Source: Paracoccus sp. S3-43 (GTDB taxonomy: Bacteria > Pseudomonadota > Alphaproteobacteria > Rhodobacterales > Rhodobacteraceae). Taken from it: 64,000 nucleotides of DNA. This document shows, piece by piece, positions 42,917-52,063 of the stretch (its first letter is position 1; every line of letters begins with the position of its first letter). Where the stretch lies: the NCBI RefSeq assembly GCF_029027965.1, contig NZ_CP119082.1, forward strand, positions 3,085,001 to 3,149,000, read 5' to 3'. The notes beneath the pieces were generated by a model. It was not told the DNA's origin. It was given only the letters and a program-made list of their open reading frames with translations, and ran no database searches. The translations under genes were made by a program, and so were the position numbers.

Positions 42917-44013
42917 CTCCAGCCGAGGATGGCGGCTTCTTTGACAACCCAGCACGCGGCGTAGCGTATGAGGCAAAAGGTCAGTTCTGGGTGAACAACC
43001 ACGCCCATATTCTTTCTGGGCGTGGGGATATTGAAACAAGTTTTCTGAGATCGTGGCTAAACAGCGTCGATTGGATGCAGTACGTTTCCGGATCGACCCG
43101 CCTGAAGCTTACGCAAGCCGGAATGAGTGGTGTCGAAATCCCCCTTCCGCCACTCCCCGAGCAGCGGCGGATTGTGCGCAAGCTCGACACCCTCAGCGCC
43201 CGCAGCACCACCGCCCGCACCCACCTCCATGCCATCGAAAAGCTGGTGGAGCGGTATCGGACGGCGGTTCTGGAGGCTGCTTTTCGGGCGGAATGGGATG
43301 CGGGGTGCGATACAACCATCGCGAGCTGTTTGGAGCATGCCGAAACCGGCCTCGTCAGAAGCAAGGCAGAACAAACCGCAGGCGAGGGCCACCCCTACAT
43401 CCGAATGAACCACTACGATCTGGCTGGCAGGTGGAACGACCGTGACCTCACCTATGTCGCGGCCACATCAGCCGAGTTTGATCGGTATCAACTGAGGGCG
43501 GACGACCTGCTGTTCAACACGCGGAACAGCGCCGAACTGGTTGGCAAAGTGGCGATCTGGCCAGAGGGCAAGGACGGCTACCTGTTCAACAACAACCTGC
43601 TGCGCATGCGCTTCTCGGAAGATGTCGTGCCCGCCTTTGCCTTTTGGCAGATGTCCTCACCGCCCTTCCGGCGCTACATTGAAGGCTTCATAAGCGCCAC
43701 CACAAGCGTTGCCGCGATTTATCAGCGTTCGCTCATGGCCGCCCCATTCTGGGTGCCTGATCCCGACGAACAACGCAAAGTCCTCCGCCGCATCGAAACC
43801 GCCTTCGCCAAGATCGACCGCCTCGCCGCCGAGGCCGCAAAGGCCCTGAAACTGCTAGGCCGCCTTGATCAACGCATTCTGGCCAAAGCCTTTGCAGGCG
43901 AGCTTGTTCCGCAAGATCCGAGCGACGAACCCGCCGAAACCCTCCTCGCCCGGATCCGCGAAGCCCACGCTGCTGCACCCAAGGCCAGGCGCGGCAGAAA
44001 AGCCCGCGCATGA
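42917..44013 (+). pseudogene. hsdS: hsdS, type I restriction specificity subunit, 5' truncated
   Basis: About 365 codons remain. The end of the first target-recognition domain is followed by the conserved central region 'EIPLPPLPEQRRIVRKLDTL' and a coiled-coil spacer. The second recognition domain ends in 'WVPDPDEQRKVLRRIETAFAK' and 'LDQRILAKAFAGELVPQDP'. The start codon and roughly the first 50-100 residues are lost at the IS407-like element. No hsdM or hsdR is present, so it cannot work alone. It overlaps the NucS-like gene by 4 bp (ATGA). Confidence 0.9.
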
Positions 44014-45065
44014 CTTCGTTGTATCAGATCCGGGACGGCCACCTGCGCCCCGCCACCCGCCGCGCCCTGTCAAAGGAAGAGATGATCGAAGGTTGGGTCG
44101 CCTCGAATCCCGGTCTGGTCGGCATCGACGCCCTGATCATCGGACGACAGGTGCCGACAGACCACGGCAAGTTCATCGACCTTCTGGCCATGGACGCCAT
44201 CGGCGGGCTGGTCATCATCGAATTGAAGAAAGACCGCACCCCTCGCGAAATCGTCGCTCAGGTGCTGGATTATGCCTCCTGGGTAAGAACCCTGACGACC
44301 CCGGAAATCTATGACCGTGCCGAGAAATATCTGGGAACACGGCTTGTCACCGCGTTCCGTGACCGCTTTGGCGAAGGGGTCCCGGAACGGCTCAACGCCA
44401 GCCATTCCATGCTGATCGTTGCCAGCGAACTCGACCCTGCCTCGCGCCGGATCGTGGAATACCTGTCGGAAGAACATGGCGTCGCCATCAATACCGTTTT
44501 CTTCAACGTCTTCGAGGTCGATGGCCAGGAATGGCTGACGACCGACTTCCTGCTGGACCAGGAGGCAGTGGAGGAGCGTTCGGAACGCAAGGTCCGCGCT
44601 CCATGGTCGGGCTATTACTTCGTCAATGCCGGCTTGGGCGAACATCGTTCCTGGGCGGACATGAAGCGATATGGGTTCATCTCAGCTGGGGGCGGCGAGT
44701 TCTACTCGAAACGGCTATATCAGCTCAGCATCGGTGACGAGGTTTTTGTCTATGACAAAGGCAACGGCTACATCGGCTACGGTGTTGTGACAGCCGAGGC
44801 CCGGCCTGCGGCCGAGTTCACGACGCCTGATGGTACACTCTTCGACCAACCGCTGTCCGAACCCCGAATGAAGCGCCTTGGCGAGCCGCAAGAAAACGCA
44901 GAGCACGCCGTCGGCATCGAATGGCGCAAAACGGTTGATCCTGCCCAAGCCAAGCGCTTCAAAGGGGCGTTTGCAAACCAGAACATAGTCTGCAAGTTAC
45001 GGGATGAAGCGACAGTAGATTTCCTGACCGAACAGTTTGGGGTCACTCGACCGAGCATAACCTGA
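44010..45065 (+). CDS. NucS-like (DUF91) nuclease with C-terminal PUA/EVE-like domain
   Basis: The 351-residue protein has a NucS/DUF91-type nuclease core: Asp57 in 'GKFIDLLAMD', Glu71-x-Lys73 in 'LVIIELKKDRTPREIVAQVL' and a helix with Gln84 and Tyr88. The C-terminal half, from about 198 ('YYFVNAGLGEHRSWADMKRY', 'LSIGDEVFVYDKGNGYIGYG'), looks like a PUA/EVE-type domain, a fold that often reads modified bases. The domain call is by eye. The overlap with hsdS places it in a type I restriction locus, perhaps as an accessory nuclease. Confidence 0.75.
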   Translation: MTSLYQIRDGHLRPATRRALSKEEMIEGWVASNPGLVGIDALIIGRQVPTDHGKFIDLLAMDAIGGLVIIELKKDRTPREIVAQVLDYASWVRTLTTPEIYDRAEKYLGTRLVTAFRDRFGEGVPERLNASHSMLIVASELDPASRRIVEYLSEEHGVAINTVFFNVFEVDGQEWLTTDFLLDQEAVEERSERKVRAPWSGYYFVNAGLGEHRSWADMKRYGFISAGGGEFYSKRLYQLSIGDEVFVYDKGNGYIGYGVVTAEARPAAEFTTPDGTLFDQPLSEPRMKRLGEPQENAEHAVGIEWRKTVDPAQAKRFKGAFANQNIVCKLRDEATVDFLTEQFGVTRPSIT

Positions 45066-45211
45066 TGGCTTGATGGGTGAGAACCGACTGTTAATAGTGC
45101 GGCGTTGCAGTCGCGGCGCATCCAGAAAGCGTTCACTCATCCAATGCGCGGCGAACCATTCCCTTAGCCGCTATCCCCTCTCCTACGGAAAAATCCGCAC
45201 CACGTGGCAGC

Positions 45212-46942
45212 CTAGTCGAAGCGGATGCCGAATAGACCACCGTCAGAGGTATCTGAAAGCGTCGTTTCAAGGACATAGTCTTCAAAGCTGACGCCGCTCT
45301 CACGTTCGGCCCGGTCGATTTCATCTGAGTTGAGAAGCGTCACATATTGTATGCCCGTGGTTTCCGAGAAGTCGGCGGCGATCTGAAGGGCGCGAGCGAA
45401 CTGACGACCGTCTACTGGCTCGAAAAGGTGGCTATCATGGATGATGAAGCCTGGGCCTTCGCCGCGCCCTTTTGCCAATGCAGCGAGGGTGAGGTCGAAA
45501 CAGAAGACTTCCATGCTCATCACACCGGCGCTGCCATCAGCGGGGGTCTGTGGCAGGAAGCGCAGACCCGTATCAGTGGCTGAAATAGCCAGTTGGCCGG
45601 GCTTCTCGTATAGACGCTCCGAGATTTCCGAGAAGGTTCGGCTTGCTGTATCTATAATCATGGACCGCTCGCGACGGTCCTGACGCAGCGCGCGAACAGC
45701 TTCCTCCACCTCACGCTCAAGCGACTCGACGCGGTCTTCTAGCTTTCGGGCTTCCTGCAGACGTCCCTCAAGCTGCTTAAGTTCGGATTCGCGTCCGGCA
45801 AGCTCATCGCGCAGCCGAAGCAATTCGTCTGCTGGGCCGCTTGCGCGCAATGATCGGGTGATATTACGGCGGCGTTCTTCAATCCGCTCGCGAAGCGGTT
45901 GGCGATTCGTGATACGCTCCTGCGCCGCGGCGATCTCGTTCCTGAGATGGGATTGCCGGTTTTCGAGCAGCTTCTCGTGGAAGCGACGGACCTCTTCATA
46001 GCGATCGGTCACGAGGTCGGGGAAGATTATCCTCGCTTCATCAAACAATCGGGCGATGTCCGGTGCATCAGTGAAGACCTCCGCCTCCAAAGTCCGCGCG
46101 TTGACGTCGATCGCCTCCTGATCGATCACATCGCTATCGGATAAATCGCGAAAGTCATGATTCAATTTCGCGAGCTCGCGCTCCAGTTCGCGAAATGCGG
46201 GCAGGACATTGAATGCTTCGATCCGCTCTGCGAGACGATCGCGACCGAGCTTTACAGAAGCGATCTGTGCTTCAAGCTGAGCCTCTAGGTCAGCGCGCTT
46301 GGCCCCCTCCGCCGCAGCACTATCAAGGGCAGCCAGAGCTTTCTGTGCATTCTTGGTTTGCTTTAGCGCGGCCTTTGCTTGGTGCAGGTGACGCACCAGT
46401 TCGGCGTCGAGGCCGAACAGGTGGGCGAGTGAGGTTTCAGTCACAGCGGCGGACTGGCTCCGGAAGGTTCGTGTAGGGCTATCAAGGCCGCCATCCCTCT
46501 TGCGGCGGGCGAAATAGGTCACGAGCTGTCGGTAAGAGACATCGCCGTTGCCGCGCTTCTCCCCGAGCCCGAACCATTCCTGGCCGAGCCGCTTGCACCA
46601 CTGGGCGTTTTGAATGCGATCTACGCCAGAAGTTGGCGAGCTAATAGAGACCTGCTTGGAATTGGCGACGCTGCGCGTGACCTCTATACGCTCAGGGCCC
46701 ACATCGAGCTCGAGCGTGAAATTCCATTCGGCCAACTCGGGTGCAGCTAGGGCGCCCTCGGGCTTTCCGCCGAGAAGAAAGTGAATCAAGTCGATGGCGC
46801 TCGATTTACCGGCTCCGTTGCGGCTACGCCTCTCGCCGTCGTCGCCACTATCGGTGCGCGTCGCTAAAATTATGTTGAGACCTGGTCGGAAGTTCAACGT
46901 CCTGAATCCTGACCGGTCAGATGATAAGCGGTGCAGCATCAC
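45212..46942 (-). CDS. ABC-3C system SMC-like ATPase (DUF2326)
   Basis: The 576-residue protein has an SMC/Rad50-like plan: Walker A in 'RSRNGAGKSSAIDLIHFLLG' (Gly43-Ser47), a long coiled coil (about 180-440) and a C-terminal half with Walker B-like 'GFIIHDSHLFEPVDGRQFA' (499-504). The last part is the DUF2326 pattern. DUF2326 ATPases are the core of predicted ABC-three-component conflict systems. It overlaps the small middle-component gene by 4 bp and is last in a three-gene operon. Full length and motifs suggest it is functional. Confidence 0.88.
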   Translation of the reverse strand: MMLHRLSSDRSGFRTLNFRPGLNIILATRTDSGDDGERRSRNGAGKSSAIDLIHFLLGGKPEGALAAPELAEWNFTLELDVGPERIEVTRSVANSKQVSISSPTSGVDRIQNAQWCKRLGQEWFGLGEKRGNGDVSYRQLVTYFARRKRDGGLDSPTRTFRSQSAAVTETSLAHLFGLDAELVRHLHQAKAALKQTKNAQKALAALDSAAAEGAKRADLEAQLEAQIASVKLGRDRLAERIEAFNVLPAFRELERELAKLNHDFRDLSDSDVIDQEAIDVNARTLEAEVFTDAPDIARLFDEARIIFPDLVTDRYEEVRRFHEKLLENRQSHLRNEIAAAQERITNRQPLRERIEERRRNITRSLRASGPADELLRLRDELAGRESELKQLEGRLQEARKLEDRVESLEREVEEAVRALRQDRRERSMIIDTASRTFSEISERLYEKPGQLAISATDTGLRFLPQTPADGSAGVMSMEVFCFDLTLAALAKGRGEGPGFIIHDSHLFEPVDGRQFARALQIAADFSETTGIQYVTLLNSDEIDRAERESGVSFEDYVLETTLSDTSDGGLFGIRFD

Positions 46943-47181
46943 TGGCCTCCGACGCGACGACGAATGAGTCCGTCGTCGGTGATCGAGACCAATTTCATCA
47001 TAAAGAGTAAGTCAATAGCGAGGATGAAGAAGGCATATGAAACCGGATGAGCCTCCTGCTGCATTCGAAATTCATCCCAGATGCCGGAGACCGTACGCGG
47101 GGAGCCGAGACCGTCAAAAACCTTGCCAGCCAGCGTGAGCAGTGCACGATCTGGACTGATATTCTTTGTTGGAAGGATCAC
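46939..47181 (-). CDS. ABC-3C system middle component (MC6-like)
   Basis: The 80-residue protein ('MILPTKNISPDRALLTLAGK', 'SYAFFILAIDLLFMMKLVSI') has a winged-helix-like helix pattern with a final basic 'RRRVGG' tail. It matches what I know of ABC-3C middle component 6, a small adaptor between effector and ATPase. It overlaps both neighbours by 4 bp (ATGA), so stoichiometric translation is likely. Confidence 0.75.
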   Translation of the reverse strand: MILPTKNISPDRALLTLAGKVFDGLGSPRTVSGIWDEFRMQQEAHPVSYAFFILAIDLLFMMKLVSITDDGLIRRRVGGQ

Positions 47182-48101
47182 GGCGCAAATTCCACCACTG
47201 GAATCTCAAATATCTGACAAGTTTCGAAAAAGCGTGTCACGATCGCTAGAGCTGCGGTGTCGCGCTCTGCGTCGCCCGTGCCGCCGCCTGCGAAGACTAC
47301 CATCTCCCTGAATATGTGATCGGGTTCAAGACCCGACGTGCGGCATTCTGCGTACCGGGCCTTGAACCCTTGTGCCATACGTTCCGGTTCCTCCGGATCG
47401 GGTTGGTCGTGCAAGTAGTCTTCGACCTTCATGACGCCGGTCTGGCCGATCGAAAGAAAGTGGCGCGTCGCATCGGATAATGTGTTGAAGCTCACCTTGG
47501 TCGCGAGGTCGGCGGAGAGTGGCACGGGCTCGTTCGGATCGATGGCGATGGCGCGGCGGATCAAGGTGAGGGCTCGCCCCAGATTCGCGTAGGTGATCCT
47601 TGCCATATCCGTCGCCCGGGGCGCACGGCCATAGAGCCGCGCACGCTCCTCTGCCGGCAAGCTCCGGAGCAGGCCTAGAATGTCGGACCGAGTAAGCGGT
47701 CCCGCCGGAACCTTCAGTTCGTCGGCAAGCTGACCTATCTTGCGCACCAGTTCTGAAGGTAGCTTGTCGCGATAAAGATTGACTACGAATTTCCACTCTT
47801 GAAGCTGAGCACCCCAATGCTCCTTCGCTCCACGGAAATCTTCTTCAATCTTCGCTAGAGCGTCGTCGACGTTTGCCTGTCCGTAGCGGGGACCATAGCA
47901 CTGATATACGGTGCCGGTTGAAAGCCGGAACCCATCGCACTTCAGGTCGCCACGTCGCCCCATGGGAATTGTAGGCGTGAAGTCATCTTTCCAGAGCGAC
48001 TTTGCAACCAACTGAAATCGCGTTTCGAATGCGTCACCTTCGAGATCTTTTAAATCCGATTCGGCGCGGAGGCGCTGCCATTCCCAATCAAATTCGTCCA
48101 T
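47178..48101 (-). CDS. ABC-3C system effector, restriction-endonuclease-like
   Basis: The 307-residue protein has an N-terminal nuclease-like core: Glu26 in 'EGDAFETRFQLVAKSLW', Asp52/Asp56 in 'GRRGDLKCDGFRLSTGTV' and 'YQCYGPRYG' where PD-(D/E)XK enzymes have E/Q-x-K. The usual Lys is replaced by Tyr, so catalysis is uncertain. The C-terminal two-thirds is helical and ends 'QIFEIPVVEF', probably contacting the partner proteins. The ATG at 48101 follows GAGGGG; an ATG 72 bases upstream is possible. It is the first gene of the operon. Confidence 0.78.
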   Translation of the reverse strand: MDEFDWEWQRLRAESDLKDLEGDAFETRFQLVAKSLWKDDFTPTIPMGRRGDLKCDGFRLSTGTVYQCYGPRYGQANVDDALAKIEEDFRGAKEHWGAQLQEWKFVVNLYRDKLPSELVRKIGQLADELKVPAGPLTRSDILGLLRSLPAEERARLYGRAPRATDMARITYANLGRALTLIRRAIAIDPNEPVPLSADLATKVSFNTLSDATRHFLSIGQTGVMKVEDYLHDQPDPEEPERMAQGFKARYAECRTSGLEPDHIFREMVVFAGGGTGDAERDTAALAIVTRFFETCQIFEIPVVEFAP

Positions 48102-48426
48102 TCGCCCCTCATTCTCCGCTGCCAACTGCCCATCGATCCCACAAACAAATGTCGAACCTCTCAGTTTGGCCAACGCCAGCTATAGCGATTTTGCGGCCAT
48201 AGTGGATGGGTCGCAAGAGACTTAAGGCGCCGCTCGGTGGGCGAACCAGTTCGCCTCATTATGAGGACTTAATTGTCCTGCCGCACCTCAAGGCATCCCT
48301 GTCGCCGTAAACATCGATAGCAGCACGCAATCCCGCTGCGTGCTTTATGATCTCGATAAGCGCAAACACAATATGTTTCAGTATTTTAGTGAAATTGTGG
48401 CCTCGTCACGAGGCAATTCCCTTAAT
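48102..48426. other. Upstream region of the ABC-3C operon
   Basis: About 325 AT-richer bases between the ABC-3C operon and the tRNA-Pro terminator contain no gene. A perfect 8-bp hairpin AGCACGCA/TGCGTGCT (48322-48329 with 48337-48344) could be an operator or a terminator. The operon promoter must lie here. Confidence 0.5.
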
Positions 48427-48449
48427 CAAAAAGGCAGAACTATCTGCCT
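48427..48449 (-). terminator. tRNA-Pro terminator
   Basis: On the minus strand, AGGCAGA-TAGT-TCTGCCT followed by TTTTTGATT forms a classic intrinsic terminator 16 bases after the tRNA-Pro CCA end. Confidence 0.88.
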
Positions 48450-48465
48450 CTTATCAATCGAAAAC

Positions 48466-48542
48466 TGGTCGGAGCGAGAGGATTCGAACCTCCGACCCCC
48501 TGCTCCCGAAGCAGGTGCGCTACCAGGCTGCGCTACGCTCCG
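48466..48542 (-). tRNA. tRNA-Pro (anticodon CGG)
   Basis: A 77-nt cloverleaf has acceptor CGGAGCG/CGCTCCG, anticodon arm CTGCT-TCGGGAG-CAG with CGG, T-loop GGTTCGAATCC and an encoded CCA. It is followed by its own terminator and marks the right border of the accessory island. Confidence 0.95.
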
Positions 48543-48589
48543 ACCGTGGTGGGGCAGGTAGCGCGGGCGGCGGGCGAATGCAAGCCCCG

Positions 48590-49548
48590 TCAGGGGCGCG
48601 GCGGCCATATTCTTTGCAAAAGCGTGGTGCGGGGCGCCGTCACCGTTTCCGCGCGGATGCGCGAGGCGATCACGGGGCGGTTGGTGGAATTGCCGCCCCT
48701 GCCTTCGCGCCAGACGATATAGATGCCCGACCCGATGATCACCGTGGCGCCCAGGACGGTGGGCAGGTCCAGAACCTCGTCGAAGAAGATCCAGCCATAG
48801 GCCGTGGCCCAGAGGATCTGCGAATACTGCATCGGGGCGACGATCGCGGCCTCTCCGGCGCGATAGGCGAGGATCAGCAGAAACCCGGCGATCAGGCCAA
48901 GGCAGGCGATCACCCCGGCAAGGGCCAGATGCGGCAGTTCCATTGGCCGGTATCCGATGGCCAGCGATGCGCCGGTGGCCAGGAAGTTGCCCAGCATCGG
49001 CCACATCAGCAGGACCAGCGGGCGTTCCGACCGGCCCAGTTTGCGCAGGATGACGGCGGTCATGGCCGACCCATGGCCGCCGCCAGCGCGGCCGCATGAC
49101 CCGGCCCCAGGGGCTGCGCGCCGGGGCGCAGCACGATCAGGACGCCGGCCAGGCCCGCCACGACCGCCAGCCACCGGTGCATCCCGACCCGTTCTCCCAA
49201 GATCGGGATCGACAGGACCGTCACCAGCAGCGGCGCGGCGAACAGGATCGCATAGACCTGCGCCAGCGGCAGTTGCGAGAACGCGAAGAAGCTGCCCATC
49301 CCGGCGATCACCCCCACCACCGTCCGGGCCGCGACCCAGCCGGGATGGGCCGGGCGCAGCGTGCCGGGGGTGGGGTCGCGCATGATGATGACCATCACCA
49401 GCGGAAAGGACAGAAGCGACGAAAAGAACAGCACTTGCAGCGCGGGATACTGCGTGCCCAGCGTCTTGATCACCACGTCATGCGTCGCATAGAGGCCCAT
49501 GGCCAGCAAGGCCAAGGCCGCGCCGCGAACGTTTGACGCGCCCTCCAT
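48590..49548 (-). pseudogene. EamA/DMT family transporter, frameshifted
   Basis: Two frames together make a normal ten-helix EamA carrier of about 320 residues. The first half (49060-49548, 'MGLYATHDVVIKTLGTQYPA') ends prematurely in 'AAALAAAMGRP'. The second (from about 49065, 'GSAMTAVILRKLGRSERPLV') ends at 48590. The halves differ by one missing base near 49070-49078. A sequencing error is possible, but as given the gene is broken. Its start overlaps the leuB stop by 1 bp (TGATG), so the two were coupled. Confidence 0.8.
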
Positions 49549-50672
49549 CAGCTCTGGGACAGGGCCGCGACGATGCGGTCGCCCATCTGCGAGGTCGAAA
49601 CCGGCGTGCCGCCCTCTGGTCCCATCAGGTCGGCGGTGCGCACGCCGCAGGCCAGCACCCGTTCCACCGCGCGTTCCAGATCGGACGCCGCCTGGCCTTC
49701 GTCGAAGGAATAGCGCAGCGCCATCGCGAAGGACAGGATGCAGGCGATCGGGTTGGCCAGCGCCTTCCCCGCGATGTCGGGGGCGGATCCGTGGACGGGT
49801 TCGTACATCGCCTTGGGCCGGCCGTTCGCCATCGGCGCCCCCAGGCTGGCCGAGGGCAGCATCCCCAGGCTGCCGGTCAGCATCGCGGCGGCATCCGACA
49901 GCAGATCGCCGAACAGGTTGTCGGTGACGATCACATCAAATTGGCGCGGGTTGCGGACCAGCTGCATGGCGCCGTTGTCGGCATACATATGCGACAACTC
50001 CACGTCAGGGTATTCGTTGTCATGGACCCATTGCACCTCTTCGCGCCAGAGGATGCCGGATTCCATCACATTGGCCTTTTCCATCGAACAGACCCGGTTC
50101 GACCGCCGCCGGGCCAGTTCGAAGGCCGATCGGGCGACGCGGCGGATTTCCCCGCTGGTATAACGCTGGGTGTTGATGCCGACGCGGCCGCCTTCGTTTT
50201 CGGGGTTGTTGTCGTCGGCATGGATGCCGCGCGGCTCGCCGAAATAGACGCCCGAGGTCAGCTCGCGCACGATCAGGATATCCAGGCCCGCCACGACGTC
50301 CCGCTTCAGCGACGAAAAATCGGCCAGCGCGTCGAAGCATTGCGCCGGGCGCAGGTTCGCGTAAAGGTCCATCTCCTTGCGCAGGCGCAGCAACCCGCGC
50401 TCGGGCTTGAGGCTGAAATCCAGCGTGTCGTATTTCGGCCCGCCGACCGCGCCCAGCAGCACCGCGTCGACCGATTGCGCGCGGGCCATCGTCTCGTCCG
50501 TCAGCGGCACTCCGTGCGCGTCATAGGACGACCCGCCGACCAGCCCGTGGCTGATGTCGAAGGACATGCCGCGATTGGCCTCGAACCAGCCGATGACCTT
50601 GACCACCTCGGCCATGACCTCGGGGCCGATCCCGTCGCCGGGCAGGATAAGCAGGGAATAGCTGTCGGACAT
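49548..50672 (-). CDS. leuB: 3-isopropylmalate dehydrogenase
   Basis: The 374-residue NAD-dependent enzyme catalyses the third step of leucine synthesis. Typical parts are '[18 protein letters not shown]' at the start, '[16 protein letters not shown]' near 90, '[15 protein letters not shown]' near 135, the catalytic Asp pair in '[19 protein letters not shown]' near 250, and '[18 protein letters not shown]' near 290. AAGGAGG precedes the ATG. No leuC or leuD is adjacent. Confidence 0.96.
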   Translation of the reverse strand: MSDSYSLLILPGDGIGPEVMAEVVKVIGWFEANRGMSFDISHGLVGGSSYDAHGVPLTDETMARAQSVDAVLLGAVGGPKYDTLDFSLKPERGLLRLRKEMDLYANLRPAQCFDALADFSSLKRDVVAGLDILIVRELTSGVYFGEPRGIHADDNNPENEGGRVGINTQRYTSGEIRRVARSAFELARRRSNRVCSMEKANVMESGILWREEVQWVHDNEYPDVELSHMYADNGAMQLVRNPRQFDVIVTDNLFGDLLSDAAAMLTGSLGMLPSASLGAPMANGRPKAMYEPVHGSAPDIAGKALANPIACILSFAMALRYSFDEGQAASDLERAVERVLACGVRTADLMGPEGGTPVSTSQMGDRIVAALSQS

Positions 50673-50872
50673 GGTTCCTCCTTACGGGCGCGATGCCCCT
50701 GCGGCACTAGCCAAGCGCCGCTGCGGGGTCAAGTTCGGGCAGGGCGCGATCCGCGCCGGGCCGGCCCCGCCCGAGGCCCCGCGCGGGCATGGTCCGACCG
50801 GCTGGCGAATTGCACGTCTTGCACCTTTGCGCGCCCTGTCGCAGCTTGCGCGGCAAGGGAAGGAAGCCGCTT

Positions 50873-52063
50873 ATGCCCAAAATCTCAGTCGGGATCGTCA
50901 GCCTGGTTCTGGCCTATGTCCTCAGCCAGTTCTATCGCGCCTTCCTGGCGGTGCTGACGCCGGTGCTGGGGACCACGCTTGGCGCCACGCCCGGCGATCT
51001 GGCGCTGTCTTCGGGGCTGTGGTTCGCGACCTTCGCGGCGATGCAGATCCCGGTGGGGCGGATGCTGGACCGGATCGGGCCGCGCCTGACCGTGGCCCTT
51101 CTGCTGGGCGGCGCCGGGGGCGCGGGGGCGGCGGTCTTTGCCCTGGCCCAGGCGCCCTGGCATCTGCATCTGGCGATGGCGCTGCTGGGGGTGGGCTGCG
51201 CGCCCGCGCTGATGGGATCCTATTACATCGTTGCCCGCGAATATCCGGTGGCCGCCTTCGGCGCCATGGCGGGGATGATCGTGGGCTTCGGGTCGCTGGG
51301 CAACATCCTGGGCGCGACGCCGCTGGTCTGGGCCATCCAGGCCTTCGGCTGGCGCGCGACCATGGGGGCCTTGGGCGCCTTGACGGTGGCGGTGGCCCTG
51401 CTGATCGCGCTGACGGTGCGCGACCCGGCCCGGCTGGGCGCGGACCATCCCCAGGGTTCGCTGGCCGAGGTGCTGCGGATCCGCGCCCTGTGGTTCATCC
51501 TGCCCTTGTTCTTCGTGAACTATGCCGCATCCGGCGCGATCCGGGGCCTGTGGGCCGCGCCCTATCTGGAACGGGTGTTCGGCGCGGACGCCGGGCTGAT
51601 CGGGCGGGCCACGCTGGCGATGGGGCTGGCGATGATCCTGGGGAATTTCCTGGTCGCCCCCGCCGTGCGGGTGGTGGGCAGCCTGCGCCGGACGGTGCTG
51701 ATCTTCACCGGCGCGACGCTGGCGGTGATGGGATTTCTGTGCCTGAACCCGCATCCCGGCCTGGGGGTGGCGGTGGTCCTGCTGGCGATGATCGGGCTGT
51801 CCGGGGCGGGCTATGTGCTGCTGATGGCGCATGGCCGGTCGTTCCTGCCCGATCACCTGGTCGGGCGGGGGGTGACGTTCCTGAACATGATCTCGATCGG
51901 AGGGGTCGGCGTGATGCAGTTCGCCTCGCGCCCGGTGTTCCAGGCAGCGTCCGGGGCCTTTGCGCCGCCGCAGGCCTTCGCCCTGCTGTTCCTGTTCTTC
52001 CTGATCCCGCTTGCCATCGGTTTCGCCCTGTATTTCCTGACGCCCGAGGCCCGGCATGGCTGA
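50873..52063 (+). CDS. MFS transporter
   Basis: The 396-residue protein has 12 predicted helices. The MFS A-motif appears as 'MQIPVGRMLDRIGPRLTVAL' (about 61-80), and 'YYIVAREYPVAAFGAMAGMI' lies in helices 4-5. No substrate can be inferred. The ATG at 50873 follows AAGGGAAGGAAG. It overlaps the next gene, a glycosyltransferase, by 8 bp, suggesting an operon, perhaps exporting or importing something for envelope synthesis. Confidence 0.85.
   Translation: MPKISVGIVSLVLAYVLSQFYRAFLAVLTPVLGTTLGATPGDLALSSGLWFATFAAMQIPVGRMLDRIGPRLTVALLLGGAGGAGAAVFALAQAPWHLHLAMALLGVGCAPALMGSYYIVAREYPVAAFGAMAGMIVGFGSLGNILGATPLVWAIQAFGWRATMGALGALTVAVALLIALTVRDPARLGADHPQGSLAEVLRIRALWFILPLFFVNYAASGAIRGLWAAPYLERVFGADAGLIGRATLAMGLAMILGNFLVAPAVRVVGSLRRTVLIFTGATLAVMGFLCLNPHPGLGVAVVLLAMIGLSGAGYVLLMAHGRSFLPDHLVGRGVTFLNMISIGGVGVMQFASRPVFQAASGAFAPPQAFALLFLFFLIPLAIGFALYFLTPEARHG

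Noticed and set aside
41697-42918. 3-bp ACT target duplication for the IS407-like element
   Set aside because: It requires trimming the TG...CA ends that IS3-family elements normally have, and IS407 relatives make 4-bp duplications; the match is probably chance.
37562-48542. Integrative element with att repeats at the tRNA genes
   Set aside because: I found no repeat of either tRNA 3' end inside the island and no integrase gene, so integration at these tRNAs is not shown.
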